From: JAITWN01 sp050486285
Lineage (GTDB): Bacteria; Pseudomonadota; Gammaproteobacteria; SZUA-140
Direction: 5' to 3'
DNA: 64,000 nt
Assembly: GCA_050486285.1 (NCBI GenBank)
Contig: JBJHCZ010000008.1
Location: 62,001-126,000 of the forward strand
This document shows positions 38,045 through 46,773 of this stretch, piece after piece (position 1 is the first letter of the stretch; every line of letters starts with the position of its first letter). The notes below the pieces were generated by a model. That model saw only the letters and a program-made list of their open reading frames with translations. It searched no databases and had not been told where the DNA came from. The translations under genes and the position numbers were made by a program.

Positions 38045-38810
38045 GGTCCGTACCTTCCAGCAGCGCCGCGAATCGTTCCGGATGTGACAGGAACGGGGCA
38101 TGGCCGGCGCCGTCGATGTTGTACACCACTGCAGCGGGCAGGCGCTCGCCGAGAAAGGCCGCTGCCGGAGGCGGCGTGATCGTGTCGCGCGCGCCATGGA
38201 TCAGCCTGACCGGCTGGCGCAGGCGGCCGAGCGCCGGCAACAGCGAGGTCTCGCGCAGGATCGCGAGTCCGCCGGCGAGCGCGCGCGGGTCCGGCGGCGG
38301 CGCGCCGTCGAGTGCGGCCTTCAGGCGCGCAAGCGTCTGCCGCTCGCCGTCACTGCCGCGTACCTGCAAGGCGAGAAAGCGGTGCACGGTCCGGGCGGGA
38401 TCGTCGCCCAGGCGCGCGCCGAAGTCGTCGACTACCGCGGCGTCGAGTCCGGCGGACCAGCACGCGTCGTTGACGAAACGCGGCGTCGCGCCGGTCAGCA
38501 CCAGGCGCGTGACGCGAGCGGGATCGCGCAGCGCGATCGACATCGCGACGAGGCCGCCGAGCGACCAGCCGAGCAGGGCGGCCGGCGCCGGCAGCGCGGC
38601 CGCGACCGCGTCGGCGATCGCCTCGAGCGTGTACGACCCGTCGATCATCGCGCTGCGTCCGTGGCCCGGCAGATCGACGAGGTGCACCCGGTGACTGGTT
38701 GCGAGGCGTTCCGCGAGGCCGCGCCAGACGCCGCCGTGCATCGCCCAGCCGTGGATCAGCGCAAGGTCCGGGCCCGCGCCGAGGCGCTCGACATGCAGCG
38801 CCGCCGTCAT
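38028..38810 (-). CDS. bioH: Pimeloyl-ACP methyl ester carboxylesterase BioH
   Basis: Alpha/beta hydrolase that removes the methyl group after chain extension, the gate step of pimelate synthesis. Nucleophile serine in LLGWSLGGLVAM near residue 82, oxyanion HGWAMHGGVW near 20, DLPGHGRS, acid in HGARDTITP and the histidine in GAGHAPFLSHPE. Length 260. Overlaps bioF (ATGA) and bioC. Confidence 0.93.
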   Translation of the reverse strand: MTAALHVERLGAGPDLALIHGWAMHGGVWRGLAERLATSHRVHLVDLPGHGRSAMIDGSYTLEAIADAVAAALPAPAALLGWSLGGLVAMSIALRDPARVTRLVLTGATPRFVNDACWSAGLDAAVVDDFGARLGDDPARTVHRFLALQVRGSDGERQTLARLKAALDGAPPPDPRALAGGLAILRETSLLPALGRLRQPVRLIHGARDTITPPPAAAFLGERLPAAVVYNIDGAGHAPFLSHPERFAALLEGTDHDGRP

Positions 38811-39997
38811 CGCGCGACCGTCGCGGCGAGCGCATCGAGCAGGCGGTCGACCTGATCATCGGTGTGCGTCGCCGAGAAGGTGATGCGCAGGCGAGCGCTG
38901 CCCTGCGGCACCGTCGGCGGGCGGATCGCGCTGACGAGGAGGCCGCGCTCGAGCAGCGCCAGGCTCAGGGCGACGGCGCGATCGCTGGCGCCGACGATCA
39001 GCGGTACGATCGGGACCGGTGGTGTCGCGGACCCGTCTGCGCCGCGTGCCGCGAGCGGCAGGCCGAGCGCGCGCGCGCCGGCTTCGAAGCGCGCGACCCG
39101 CGCGTGCAGGTGTTCGCGCCGCCACGGCTCCTGCCGCGCGATCGCGAGCGCCTCGCGCACCGCGCAGGCGAGCGCCGGCGGCAGCGCGGTCGTATAGAGA
39201 TAGCTGCGCGCGAACTGGATCAGCGTCTCGATCAGCGCGTCGCTGCCGGCGACGAAGGCGCCGAAGCCGCCGAAGGCCTTGCCGAGCGTGCCGACGAGGA
39301 CCGGGACCTCGTCGATGCCGAGCCCGAAATGCGCGACTGTCCCGCGCCCATCGGGACCGATGACGCCGAGGCCGTGCGCGTCGTCGACGACGAGCCAGGC
39401 GTCGTGACGCGCCGCGAGCGCGGCCAGTTCCGGCAGCGGCGCGAGATCGCCGTCCATGCTGAACACGCCGTCGGTGACGATCAGGCGGCGATGCGGGCCG
39501 GGATCCGCTTCAAGCCGGCGCGCGAGCGTCGCGGTGTCGGCATGCGGATAGCGCCGGAGTCGCGCGCCGGATAGCCGCGCGCCGTCGAGCAGCGAGGCAT
39601 GGTCGAGGCGATCGGCATGGATGGTGTCGCCGCGGCCGGCGAGCGCATCGATCACGCCGGTGTTGGCCATGTAACCGGTCGAGAACAGCAGCGCGCGCGG
39701 GCGGCCGGTGAATTCGGCGAGCGCTTCTTCGAGTTCATGATGGGCGCGGTGGTGACCGGTGACGAGATGCGATGCGCCGCTGCCGACGCCGTATTGCGCG
39801 GCGCCGTCCTGCAGCGCGCGAATCACTCGCGGGTCATTCGCGAGACCGAGGTAGTCATTGCTGCAGAAGGTGATGCAACGGCGTCCGTCGATGACCGCCT
39901 CGACTGCCTGCGGCGAGGCGAGCACGCGGCGTTCGCGCCACAGACCGGCGCCGCGCTGCCGGTCGAGCCGTTCGGTCAATGCCTGGTTCATCGTCAA
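38807..39997 (-). CDS. bioF: 8-amino-7-oxononanoate synthase
   Basis: PLP enzyme that condenses pimeloyl-ACP with alanine. Seen are FCSNDYLGLANDPRV near residue 42, GSGASHLVTGHHRAHHELE, the cofactor VVDDAHGLGVIG, and the PLP lysine in GTLGKAFGGFGAF near residue 240. Length 396. bioF is followed by bioH, bioC and bioD in overlapping order; a palindromic repeat separates it from bioB. Confidence 0.96.
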   Translation of the reverse strand: MTMNQALTERLDRQRGAGLWRERRVLASPQAVEAVIDGRRCITFCSNDYLGLANDPRVIRALQDGAAQYGVGSGASHLVTGHHRAHHELEEALAEFTGRPRALLFSTGYMANTGVIDALAGRGDTIHADRLDHASLLDGARLSGARLRRYPHADTATLARRLEADPGPHRRLIVTDGVFSMDGDLAPLPELAALAARHDAWLVVDDAHGLGVIGPDGRGTVAHFGLGIDEVPVLVGTLGKAFGGFGAFVAGSDALIETLIQFARSYLYTTALPPALACAVREALAIARQEPWRREHLHARVARFEAGARALGLPLAARGADGSATPPVPIVPLIVGASDRAVALSLALLERGLLVSAIRPPTVPQGSARLRITFSATHTDDQVDRLLDALAATVAR

Positions 39998-40007
39998 AGG
40001 TATCTAA

Positions 40008-40081
40008 GGGGTCGGAGTCGTTTGATCGTCAGCAAGCTACGGTTTCCTGTTGCTGGTGGTCGATCAAACGACTCTGACCCC
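40008..40081. repeat. GGGGTCAGA-tipped palindrome R5 between bioB and bioF
   Basis: Arms GGGGTCGGAGTCGTTTGATCG (40008-40028) and CGATCAAACGACTCTGACCCC (40061-40081) pair at 20 of 21 positions. The 32-base loop contains its own stem CAGCAA/TTGCTG. The only gap in an otherwise tightly overlapping biotin operon is filled by this element. Confidence 0.92.
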
Positions 40082-40096
40082 GTTGGCTCTCCGAGC

Positions 40097-41122
40097 TTAT
40101 CCGCTCGCGGCGGCGCGGCGCTGCTGGGTGTCCTCGCGGGCGTCGACGCCGAGGTCGCGCAGCATCTGCAGGTCGTCCTCGACGCGGCGACCCTTCGTCG
40201 TCAGGTAGTCGCCGATCATGATGCCGGAGGCGCCGGCCATGAAGATCATCGCCTGCAGGTCGCGCAGGAACTGGCGTCCGCCGGCAATGCGGATCTCGGC
40301 GCGAGGCAGCATATAGCGGAACACTGCGATGTTCCTGAGGATCTCGCGCGGCTGCATCGGCGCGCGCTCGCCGAACGGCGTGCCGGCCTGCGGCGACAGG
40401 AAGTTCAGCGGCACCGACTCGACGCCGAGGCGGCGCAGCATCGCCGCCAGCTCGATGCGCTGGTCGGGCGATTCACCCATGCCGAGGATGCCGCCCGAGC
40501 ACACGCGCAGTCCGGCCTCGACCGCGTGGCGGATCGTGTCGATGTTCTCCTGGTATGTATGCGTCGTGCAGACCTTGTCGAAATAGCTCTCGGCGGTCTC
40601 GAGGTTGTGGTGGTAGTTCTCGAGGCCCATCGCCTTCAGCTCCTGCGCGGTTGCCCCGTCGAGCACGCCGAGGCTCGCGCAGCGGCCGATGTCGCTGTGC
40701 GCGCGCATCGCGCCGAAGTATTCGGCGAGTTGCGCACGCTCCTTGTTCGAGCGCACGCCCCAGCCCTTCGAGACGACGCCAAAGTCGCTCGCGCCCCATT
40801 CGCGCGCGCGTTGCGCCTGCGCGGTCAGTTGTTCGGCCGGGATGTAGTCGTATTTCGGCGCCGCGGTCCTGAAGTGGCCGCTCTGGGCGCAGAACGAGCA
40901 GTTCTCCGAGCAGTTGCCGGAGCGCACGTTGCTGATGGCGCAGATCTCGACCTCCTCGCCGCGGAAGCGGCGACGGATGCGGTCGGCGCCGGCCATCAGC
41001 CAGGACAGGTAGGCATCGTCGAGGCGGATCAGCCAGCGGCCCTCTTCCTCGCTGATCTCGCCGCCGTCGAGGACGCGCGCGGTCAGTGCGTCGATGCTGC
41101 GGTAGGTGTCGTCATTCATCAT
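40097..41122 (-). CDS. bioB: Biotin synthase, Bacillus-like type
   Basis: Radical SAM enzyme that inserts sulfur into dethiobiotin. The radical SAM motif reads CSENCSFCAQS (near residue 69), and further conserved blocks are YHHNLET, CSGGILGMGES and RIAGGR. The sequence follows the B. subtilis type (NVRSGNCSENC, GDYLTTKGRRVEDDLQMLRDLG at the end) rather than the E. coli type (CPEDCKYCPQS, long C-terminus). Length 341. It is first of the minus-strand biotin genes and divergent from comF. Confidence 0.95.
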   Translation of the reverse strand: MMNDDTYRSIDALTARVLDGGEISEEEGRWLIRLDDAYLSWLMAGADRIRRRFRGEEVEICAISNVRSGNCSENCSFCAQSGHFRTAAPKYDYIPAEQLTAQAQRAREWGASDFGVVSKGWGVRSNKERAQLAEYFGAMRAHSDIGRCASLGVLDGATAQELKAMGLENYHHNLETAESYFDKVCTTHTYQENIDTIRHAVEAGLRVCSGGILGMGESPDQRIELAAMLRRLGVESVPLNFLSPQAGTPFGERAPMQPREILRNIAVFRYMLPRAEIRIAGGRQFLRDLQAMIFMAGASGIMIGDYLTTKGRRVEDDLQMLRDLGVDAREDTQQRRAAASG

Positions 41123-41263
41123 CTGTCTCCGGAGGGGGCTATCGGACTGAAACCGGTGTCGCAGGCGCAGCCGGGGTGGCAGGCTGGTCGGGGGACGTCC
41201 CCGGCAACCATGCGAACCCGACCCGCCGACGCCAAGCCGCCACTATGCGAATGCCGATACCCG

Positions 41264-41296
41264 GTGTCAACTTGTGGATAATTCAATAGTCAACAA
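41264..41296. promoter_or_regulatory. Possible BirA-like biotin operator in bioB-comF gap
   Basis: GTGTCAAC, 17 bases, GTCAACAA resembles the BirA half-site pair TTGTnAAC / GTTnACAA with one mismatch in each half and the expected spacing. The spacer also contains TTGTGGATAA, a perfect DnaA 9-mer in the reverse orientation, probably by chance. The site overlaps the comF start. Weak evidence. Confidence 0.25.
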
Positions 41297-42002
41297 ATGG
41301 ATAGAAAACGTCCAGTCCTGGTGGTTGCCGCCGGTCTGCGTGCTGTGTGGCGCCCGCGGCGAGACCGGCGGTCTGTGTGCCGGCTGCCGTCATGGGCTGC
41401 CCTGGCAGTCGAATGCCTGTCGCCGCTGCGCGCTGCCGCTCGCAAGCGGCGAGGTCTGCGGGCGTTGCCTCGCGAGGCCTCCCCCGCGTGACGAGGCCCT
41501 CGCGGTTTTCGATTACGGGCCGCCGGTCGATGCGCTGATTCGCCGGGTAAAATTCAACAGCGACCTGGCCTGCACCCGCGTGCTCGGTTTGCTGATGGTC
41601 GAGGGGGTGCTGCGGCGATGCCCGGGCGCCCCTGCCGACGCATGGCCGGATCGCATCGTCCCGGTTCCGCTGCATCGCCGCCGTCTGGCGACGCGCGGCT
41701 ACAACCAGGCCGTGGAACTCGCGCGCCCGCTCGCGCGTCACCTCAATCTGCCGCTCGAGATCGAGGCCTGCCTGCGCTTGCGGGAGACCGCGGAACAGTC
41801 CGGGCTCGATGCCGCCGCGCGCGCCGCGAACCTGCGCGATGCCTTCTTTGCCCGTAGCGTCATCGACGGCGACATTGCAATCGTCGATGACGTGATGACG
41901 ACCGGACATACCGTCGATGCGCTTGCGCGCGTGCTGCGGCAAGCCGGCGCCGCGCGGGTTCGGGTCTGGGTCTGCGCGCGCGCCTTGCCGCCGGCGCCGT
42001 AA
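41274..42002 (+). CDS. comF: ComF-family phosphoribosyltransferase-like protein
   Basis: Cytoplasmic ComF homologue, needed for DNA uptake in transformable bacteria and otherwise of unclear role. An N-terminal zinc-finger-like region has CVLCGARGETGGLCAGC and CRRCALPLASGEVCGRC (residues 22-65). The PRTase motif AIVDDVMTTGHT lies near residue 203. RGYNQAVELARPL is the conserved ComF block. Length 242. The start is a GTG with no evident ribosome site; no better in-frame start exists before the first cysteine pair except a TTG at 41325. Neighbour of bioB as in Pseudomonas. Confidence 0.9.
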   Translation: MDNSIVNKWIENVQSWWLPPVCVLCGARGETGGLCAGCRHGLPWQSNACRRCALPLASGEVCGRCLARPPPRDEALAVFDYGPPVDALIRRVKFNSDLACTRVLGLLMVEGVLRRCPGAPADAWPDRIVPVPLHRRRLATRGYNQAVELARPLARHLNLPLEIEACLRLRETAEQSGLDAAARAANLRDAFFARSVIDGDIAIVDDVMTTGHTVDALARVLRQAGAARVRVWVCARALPPAP

Positions 42003-42067
42003 AGGGCGGCGTTGGGTTTGGCGCCGGGGCTGTGCTAATCTGCGCTTTTCATTGGGCGGGCTGACGA

Positions 42068-42667
42068 ATGATCAGGACATTGACGATAGCGCTGGCGCTG
42101 TGTCTCGGCCTTGCCGGCTACAGCGGCGTCGCATCCGCACACGCGGTCGATATCAATCTGAACGACGATGCGGCCCAGTTCCGCTATCTCGCCTACGACG
42201 GCCGCGCCGGTGGTTTCGGCAAGCGCGAGATGGATATCGGCGTGCTGTTCACGACCGATGACGACTATCTCGGCATGTTCGGCGCGCAGGTCATCGCCGA
42301 GGCCGGCGCGCGTTCTCCCGGCCTCGAGGCCGGCATCGGCTTCAAGGTGTTCGGCGCGCGCACCGAGCGCGCCAACGTCTCGGCGAATCTCTTTTCGCTC
42401 GCGATCGGCGGGCAGTTGCGCATGACGCTGCCGCCGCATCGCCGCGTGCTGCTCGGGGTCGAAGGACATTATTCGCCGAAGGTCGTCACCTTCGGCGACG
42501 CCGACGGTTTCAGCTACGTCGCGGCTTCGGTCGGCTACGAGATCCTGCCGCGCGCGAGCGTATACCTCGGCTATCGCGATGTACGCGCGAAGCTCGACCG
42601 CGGCAACTTCCGCGGCACGCGCAAGATCGAGAACGGCGGCCACATCGGGGTGAAATTCGAGTTCTGA
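42068..42667 (+). CDS. YfaZ-family outer membrane beta-barrel protein
   Basis: Exported 199-residue protein. A signal peptide (LTIALALCLGLAGYSGVASAHA) is followed by alternating beta strands ending in the outer-membrane signature VKFEF. The blocks GVEGHYSPKVVTFGDADGF, ASVYLGYRDVRAKL and NGGHIGVKFEF match the YfaZ family, whose role is unknown. It lies between comF and the pil/zapD group. Confidence 0.82.
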   Translation: MIRTLTIALALCLGLAGYSGVASAHAVDINLNDDAAQFRYLAYDGRAGGFGKREMDIGVLFTTDDDYLGMFGAQVIAEAGARSPGLEAGIGFKVFGARTERANVSANLFSLAIGGQLRMTLPPHRRVLLGVEGHYSPKVVTFGDADGFSYVAASVGYEILPRASVYLGYRDVRAKLDRGNFRGTRKIENGGHIGVKFEF

Positions 42668-42674
42668 TATCGGC

Positions 42675-42998
42675 ATGAACATCGGCGCAAGCCAGGCCCT
42701 GTCCGGCGGTCCCTTCCTGTCGCGTCCCGCTCGCCAGGCCGCCGTTGCCGCCGATGTCGAGTCTGGTCGTTCCCGTCCGCCGGTCGAGCGCGTCGTCGAA
42801 GGCGAGGTGCTGGGGCGACGTCGTCATGGGTCCGGCGTCAATGCCGGGGAGTTGTCGGCCCGCCTGCGGATACAGGCGCAGGCCGTAACGGGACCGCAAT
42901 CGCAGACAGGCGCCTCCGCGGCGCTTGCGGCCTATGTCGGCGTGGCCGCCGGGACGGGCGCCGGGCGGCCGGTGTCGCGGGTCGATCTCTACGCCTGA
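42675..42998 (+). CDS. Hypothetical protein, 107 residues
   Basis: Not recognised. The protein is rich in A, G, R, V and largely low complexity. RVVEGEVLGRRR in the middle and the terminal VSRVDLYA are the only patterned stretches; a short hydrophobic-helical segment TGASAALAAYVGVAAG lies near residue 80. It starts seven bases after the YfaZ gene and is probably co-transcribed. No signal peptide. Confidence 0.55.
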   Translation: MNIGASQALSGGPFLSRPARQAAVAADVESGRSRPPVERVVEGEVLGRRRHGSGVNAGELSARLRIQAQAVTGPQSQTGASAALAAYVGVAAGTGAGRPVSRVDLYA

Positions 42999-43017
42999 GC
43001 GTCTCGACGGAGACTGA

Positions 43018-43782
43018 CTAGATCGCGCAGCAGCCGAGCCGGAACGGGATGTCGCCGCTTGCCTGGACCGGGCGATCGTAACCGCGCATCTCCATCATCC
43101 TGACCGTGAAGCGATGTTTGCCGCCGCTGATCTCGGCGAAGCAGGGGATGTCGCCGGCGAGCGTCACGCGAATCAGCTGGAACGGCAGCGCGCTGTCCAG
43201 CGACTGCTGGTAGAAGCCGCCCGCCGCAAGCTCGCGGCTGTTGGCCGCGCTCTCGCGAATCAGCCGCAGCGCGACGGCGATCGCAGCGCGAAAATTCTCG
43301 AATGCCGCCAGCCATGCACGGATCTCGCCGCTGCGTTCCTCGCCGGGCTTCTGCAGCCAGTAGTGATAGGCCGGCAGATCGAAATCGCAGGTGCCGCCCG
43401 GGATCGAACTGCGCTGGCGGATCGCGGTCAGGAACTCGTTGCCCTTCAGCTCCTGCCCGACCTGTCCCTGCGACAGGTGCAGGCGGTCGGACAGCAGGTC
43501 GATCTCGTCCATGATCTCGCCCAGCTTGCCGCGGTCGACCTCCGGATTGGTCTCGAGTTTGGTCAGCGTCGCCGCGAGGCGTTCGAGTTCCTTGATGACC
43601 TCGGTCTTGAGATCGGTGCGGCTGAACACGTTCATGATTTCGCACAGGTTGGCGATCGCGGTGCGGCTGTCCCATTCGAGATCGTCGCCGAGACTGTGAT
43701 CGATCTGCCGGAACAGGAATTCGAGGCGCAGGAAAGTACGGATGCGTTCGTTCAGCGGTTGTTCGTAGGTAATGGCGTGCAT
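43018..43782 (-). CDS. zapD: Cell division protein ZapD
   Basis: Binds and bundles FtsZ filaments at the Z ring. The start MHAITYEQPLNERIRTFLRL is the ZapD N-terminus; RLEFLFRQIDHSL, SRTDLKTEVIKELERL and YHYWLQKP follow, and the C-terminus GDIPFRLGCCAI is typical of the family. Length 254. ATG 43782 chosen by family alignment. Neighbour of coaE and the pil genes, as in many gammaproteobacteria. Confidence 0.94.
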   Translation of the reverse strand: MHAITYEQPLNERIRTFLRLEFLFRQIDHSLGDDLEWDSRTAIANLCEIMNVFSRTDLKTEVIKELERLAATLTKLETNPEVDRGKLGEIMDEIDLLSDRLHLSQGQVGQELKGNEFLTAIRQRSSIPGGTCDFDLPAYHYWLQKPGEERSGEIRAWLAAFENFRAAIAVALRLIRESAANSRELAAGGFYQQSLDSALPFQLIRVTLAGDIPCFAEISGGKHRFTVRMMEMRGYDRPVQASGDIPFRLGCCAI

Positions 43783-43939
43783 CGACGGGTGTCGCAGGTG
43801 TCCGGGGCCGGCTGTGATGTTGTACAGGACGACGCGGGTCGTCCTTTGTCCGGCCCATTGTCCATAACGGCGGCGCTTATGGCAAATGGACCGCGGCGGC
43901 GGCAGGTCCGGCGGGAGGAATCGGGGCTGGCGGCGACCC

Positions 43940-44554
43940 TCAGCCGGGGCCGTCGTGCGCCGGCGACAAGGCGAGATAATGCCGATGCAGGACCTCGACC
44001 CGGGATTCGAGGGTGTCGAGCCCGCCGTCATTGACGATGACGTCGTCGGCAGCCGCGAGGCGCTGCGCGCGCGTCGCCTGTGCCGCGATCATCGCGTCGA
44101 CCTCGGCGTCGGTCCAGCCGCTGCGGGCCCGCAGGCGGCTGCGTTGCAGCGCCTCCGGGCAGTCGATGACGAGGATGCGCTGGATCGGATAGTGTTCGCG
44201 ACCGGATTCGATCAGCAGCGGGATGACCAGCAGGCAATATGGCGCTTCGAGTCCGGTGAGGCGGCGGCGGATTTCCGCGCGGATGCGCGGGTGGAGGATC
44301 GCTTCGAGCCGGAGGCGCTGCTCGGGGTCGTCGAGTATGCGCCGGCGAAGCCCCTCCCGGTCGAGCGCGCCGCGGGGATCGAGGATGTCTGCGCCGAAGG
44401 CCGTGACGATCTCGGCCAGCGCCGGGCTGCCGGGTTCGACCAGCGCGCGGGCGACCTCGTCGGCGTCGATGACCGGCACGCCGAGTGCGGCGAAGCGCGC
44501 GGCGACCGTCGACTTGCCGCTGCCGGCGCCGCCGGTCAGGCCGATGACGAGCAT
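43940..44554 (-). CDS. coaE: Dephospho-CoA kinase
   Basis: Last step of CoA synthesis. P-loop GLTGGAGSGKSTVAARFAALG near the start, DADEVARALVEPG near residue 34, HPRIRAEI and VVIPLLIES-like block LLVIPLLIES in the centre. Length 204. ATG 44554 gives the family start MLVIGLTGG. It lies 38 bases after pilD, as in Pseudomonas. Confidence 0.96.
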   Translation of the reverse strand: MLVIGLTGGAGSGKSTVAARFAALGVPVIDADEVARALVEPGSPALAEIVTAFGADILDPRGALDREGLRRRILDDPEQRLRLEAILHPRIRAEIRRRLTGLEAPYCLLVIPLLIESGREHYPIQRILVIDCPEALQRSRLRARSGWTDAEVDAMIAAQATRAQRLAAADDVIVNDGGLDTLESRVEVLHRHYLALSPAHDGPG

Positions 44555-44592
44555 GGGAGGGACACGGCGATCATTCCGGCATGATACGCCGG

Positions 44593-45465
44593 CTATTGCA
44601 CGCCCATCCACCACCAGTAGCTGTCGATGAGGTCGCGACCCCACAGCAGCGTGATCCAGCCGGCGATCGCGAGATAGGGTCCGAACGGGATCGGGAGATT
44701 GCGGTCGCGGCCGCGCATGACGATCAGCGTGATGCCGATTGCCGCGCCGACCAGCGACGAGATCAGCACGACCGGCAGCAGGTACTGCCAGCCGAGCCAG
44801 GCGCCGAACAGCGCCAGCAGCTTGAAGTCACCGTGGCCCATGCCTTCCTTGCCGGTCAGCAGCTTGAACAGCCAGTAGATCGACCACAGGCTGAGATAGC
44901 CGGCGGCCGCGCCGATGACCGCCGAGCCGATGTCGGTGAACATCCCCGCCAGGTTCAGCAGCAGGCCGAGCCACAGGAACGGCAGCGTGATGCTGTCGGG
45001 CAGCAACTGGTGATCGTAGTCGATGACGCTGAGCGCGATCAGCGCCCAGCTCAGCATGATCACCGCCAGCGCCTCCGGCGTCGCGCCGAGCTGCCAGGCG
45101 ACGATCATCGTGATCAGCGCGGTCGTGGCCTCGACCAGCGGATAACGCGCGGAGATTGGCGTCCCGCACCCGGAACAGCGCCCGCGCAACAGCAGCCAGC
45201 TCAGTACCGGGATATTCTCGAGCGCGGTGATCCGGTGGCCGCAGGACGGACAGCGCGAGCGCGGCGTGACGAGATTGAAGCGTTCGGGTTCGGCGCCCTT
45301 CGCGGCCGCCGCGTCATCCTCGGAGTGCGCGCGCCATTCGCGCTCCATCATGACCGGCAGGCGCAGGATCACGACATTGAGGAAGCTGCCGACCAGCAGG
45401 CCGAACAGGCCGGCGATCGCAATGAACAGCGCCGGCGAGTCTTCCAGGAGATAAATGACGTCCAT
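44593..45465 (-). CDS. pilD: Prepilin leader peptidase / N-methyltransferase PilD
   Basis: Inner-membrane aspartic protease that cleaves and methylates type IV prepilins and pseudopilins. The four-cysteine cytoplasmic zinc region is CPSCGH with CSGCGTPISARYPLVE (residues 72-112). The catalytic aspartates are in IDYDHQLLPD and GMGHGDFKL. Eight membrane segments are visible. Length 290. It is the last pil gene of the cluster, separated from pilC by a palindromic repeat. Confidence 0.96.
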   Translation of the reverse strand: MDVIYLLEDSPALFIAIAGLFGLLVGSFLNVVILRLPVMMEREWRAHSEDDAAAAKGAEPERFNLVTPRSRCPSCGHRITALENIPVLSWLLLRGRCSGCGTPISARYPLVEATTALITMIVAWQLGATPEALAVIMLSWALIALSVIDYDHQLLPDSITLPFLWLGLLLNLAGMFTDIGSAVIGAAAGYLSLWSIYWLFKLLTGKEGMGHGDFKLLALFGAWLGWQYLLPVVLISSLVGAAIGITLIVMRGRDRNLPIPFGPYLAIAGWITLLWGRDLIDSYWWWMGVQ

Positions 45466-45476
45466 GTAGCGGATAC

Positions 45477-45509
45477 GGGGTCAGAGTAGACTGCGTCTAC
45501 TCTGACCCC
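45477..45509. repeat. GGGGTCAGA-tipped palindrome R6 between pilC and pilD
   Basis: GGGGTCAGAGTAGAC-TGC-GTCTACTCTGACCCC, a perfect 15-base stem. The arms are identical to the element at 13722-13754; only the three-base loop differs. Confidence 0.93.
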
Positions 45510-45546
45510 GTCAGGAGGTGGGGGTCAACGGGTTTGTGCATCGAGG

Positions 45547-46767
45547 TCAGACGACCTCGCCCATCTTGAAGATCGGCAGGTACATCGCGATGACGAGACC
45601 GCCGATGACGACGCCGAGGAAGGCCATGATGATCGGTTCGAGCAGGCTGCTCAGGCCGTCGACCGCGTCGTCGACCTCCTGCTCGTAGAAGTCTGCGACC
45701 TTGGCCAGCATCGAGTCGATCGAGCCGGCCTCTTCGCCGATCGCGACCATCTGCACGACCATGTTCGGAAACAGCTCGGTCGCCTTCATGCTCTGGTTCA
45801 GCGGCGAGCCGGTTGCGATATCGTCGCGGACGCGCAGGATCGCCTCGCCGTAGACGATGTTGCCGGCCGCGCCGGAGACCGTGCCCATCGCCTCGACCAG
45901 CGGCACGCCGGCCGCGAACATCGTCGACAGTGTGCGCGCGAAGCGCGCGATCGCGGCCTTGTGCATCAGGTCGCCGAACACCGGCAACTTGAGTACCAGT
46001 CGATCGAGTATGTGGCGGAATTTCCGCGATCGCTTTTTGGTATAGGTGAATGCGTAGATGGCGCCGCCGATGCCGCCGAAGATCGCCCACCACCAGTCCT
46101 GGAACAGCTGCGACAGCCAGACCACGAACAGCGTCATCGCCGGCAGGTCGGCGCCGAAGCCGGCGAACATCTCCTGGAACTGCGGGATCACGAACAGCAG
46201 CAGGATCGTGGTGACGATGAAGGCGACGACGATGACCGCGATCGGATAGAACATCGCCTTCTTGATCTTGCTCTTGAGGGCCTCGGTCTTTTCCTTGTAG
46301 GTCGCGATCTTGTCGAGCAGGGTGTCGAGGATACCGGCCTGCTCGCCGGCGTTGACGAGGTTGCAGTAGAGGTCGTCGAAGTATAGCGGGTGCCTGCCCA
46401 GCGCCTCGGCAAGCGGACTGCCACCCTCGATGTCGGCCTTGATCGTCAGGATCAGTTCCGACATCGCGGGGTTTTCGTGGCCGCGGCCGATGATCTCGAA
46501 GGACTGCACCAGCGGCACGCCGGAGGCCATCATCGTCGCCATCTGCCGGCTCAGCACCGAGATGTCGCCGGCAGTGATCTTCTTCTTCCTGGTCGCGCCG
46601 AACAGCGACTTCGCCTTCTTTCTGACTTTGGTCGGATTGATGCCCTGACGGCGCAGTTCGGCCTTGGCCAGCGCGAGGCTGGAGCTGCGCGTCTCGCCCT
46701 TGACCTTCGCGCCGCGCTTGTCGGTGCCTTCCCAGATGAACAACGGCTTTTGCTGAACCTTTTCCAT
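45547..46767 (-). CDS. pilC: Type IV pilus inner membrane platform protein PilC
   Basis: Polytopic platform that couples the PilB/PilT motors to pilin assembly. Two T2SF-F repeats are seen (LSRQMATMMASGVPLVQSFEII near 75; FARTLSTMFAAGVPLVEAMGTV near 280), with membrane segments YPIAVIVVAFIVTTILLLFVIP, WWWAIFGGIGGAIYAFTY and IMAFLGVVIGGLVIAMYLPIF. Length 406. It starts six bases after pilB. Confidence 0.96.
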   Translation of the reverse strand: MEKVQQKPLFIWEGTDKRGAKVKGETRSSSLALAKAELRRQGINPTKVRKKAKSLFGATRKKKITAGDISVLSRQMATMMASGVPLVQSFEIIGRGHENPAMSELILTIKADIEGGSPLAEALGRHPLYFDDLYCNLVNAGEQAGILDTLLDKIATYKEKTEALKSKIKKAMFYPIAVIVVAFIVTTILLLFVIPQFQEMFAGFGADLPAMTLFVVWLSQLFQDWWWAIFGGIGGAIYAFTYTKKRSRKFRHILDRLVLKLPVFGDLMHKAAIARFARTLSTMFAAGVPLVEAMGTVSGAAGNIVYGEAILRVRDDIATGSPLNQSMKATELFPNMVVQMVAIGEEAGSIDSMLAKVADFYEQEVDDAVDGLSSLLEPIIMAFLGVVIGGLVIAMYLPIFKMGEVV

Positions 46768-46773
46768 CAGTGT

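Noticed and set aside
36444..41122. Biotin genes as a transferred island
   Set aside because: Order and overlap of bioF, bioH, bioC, bioD and the comF neighbour match ordinary gammaproteobacterial chromosomes. Only bioB looks atypical.
41272..41281. Perfect DnaA box (TTATCCACAA on the minus strand)
   Set aside because: A single 9-mer with no cluster of further boxes, no AT-rich unwinding region and no dnaA or gidA genes nearby; not an origin.
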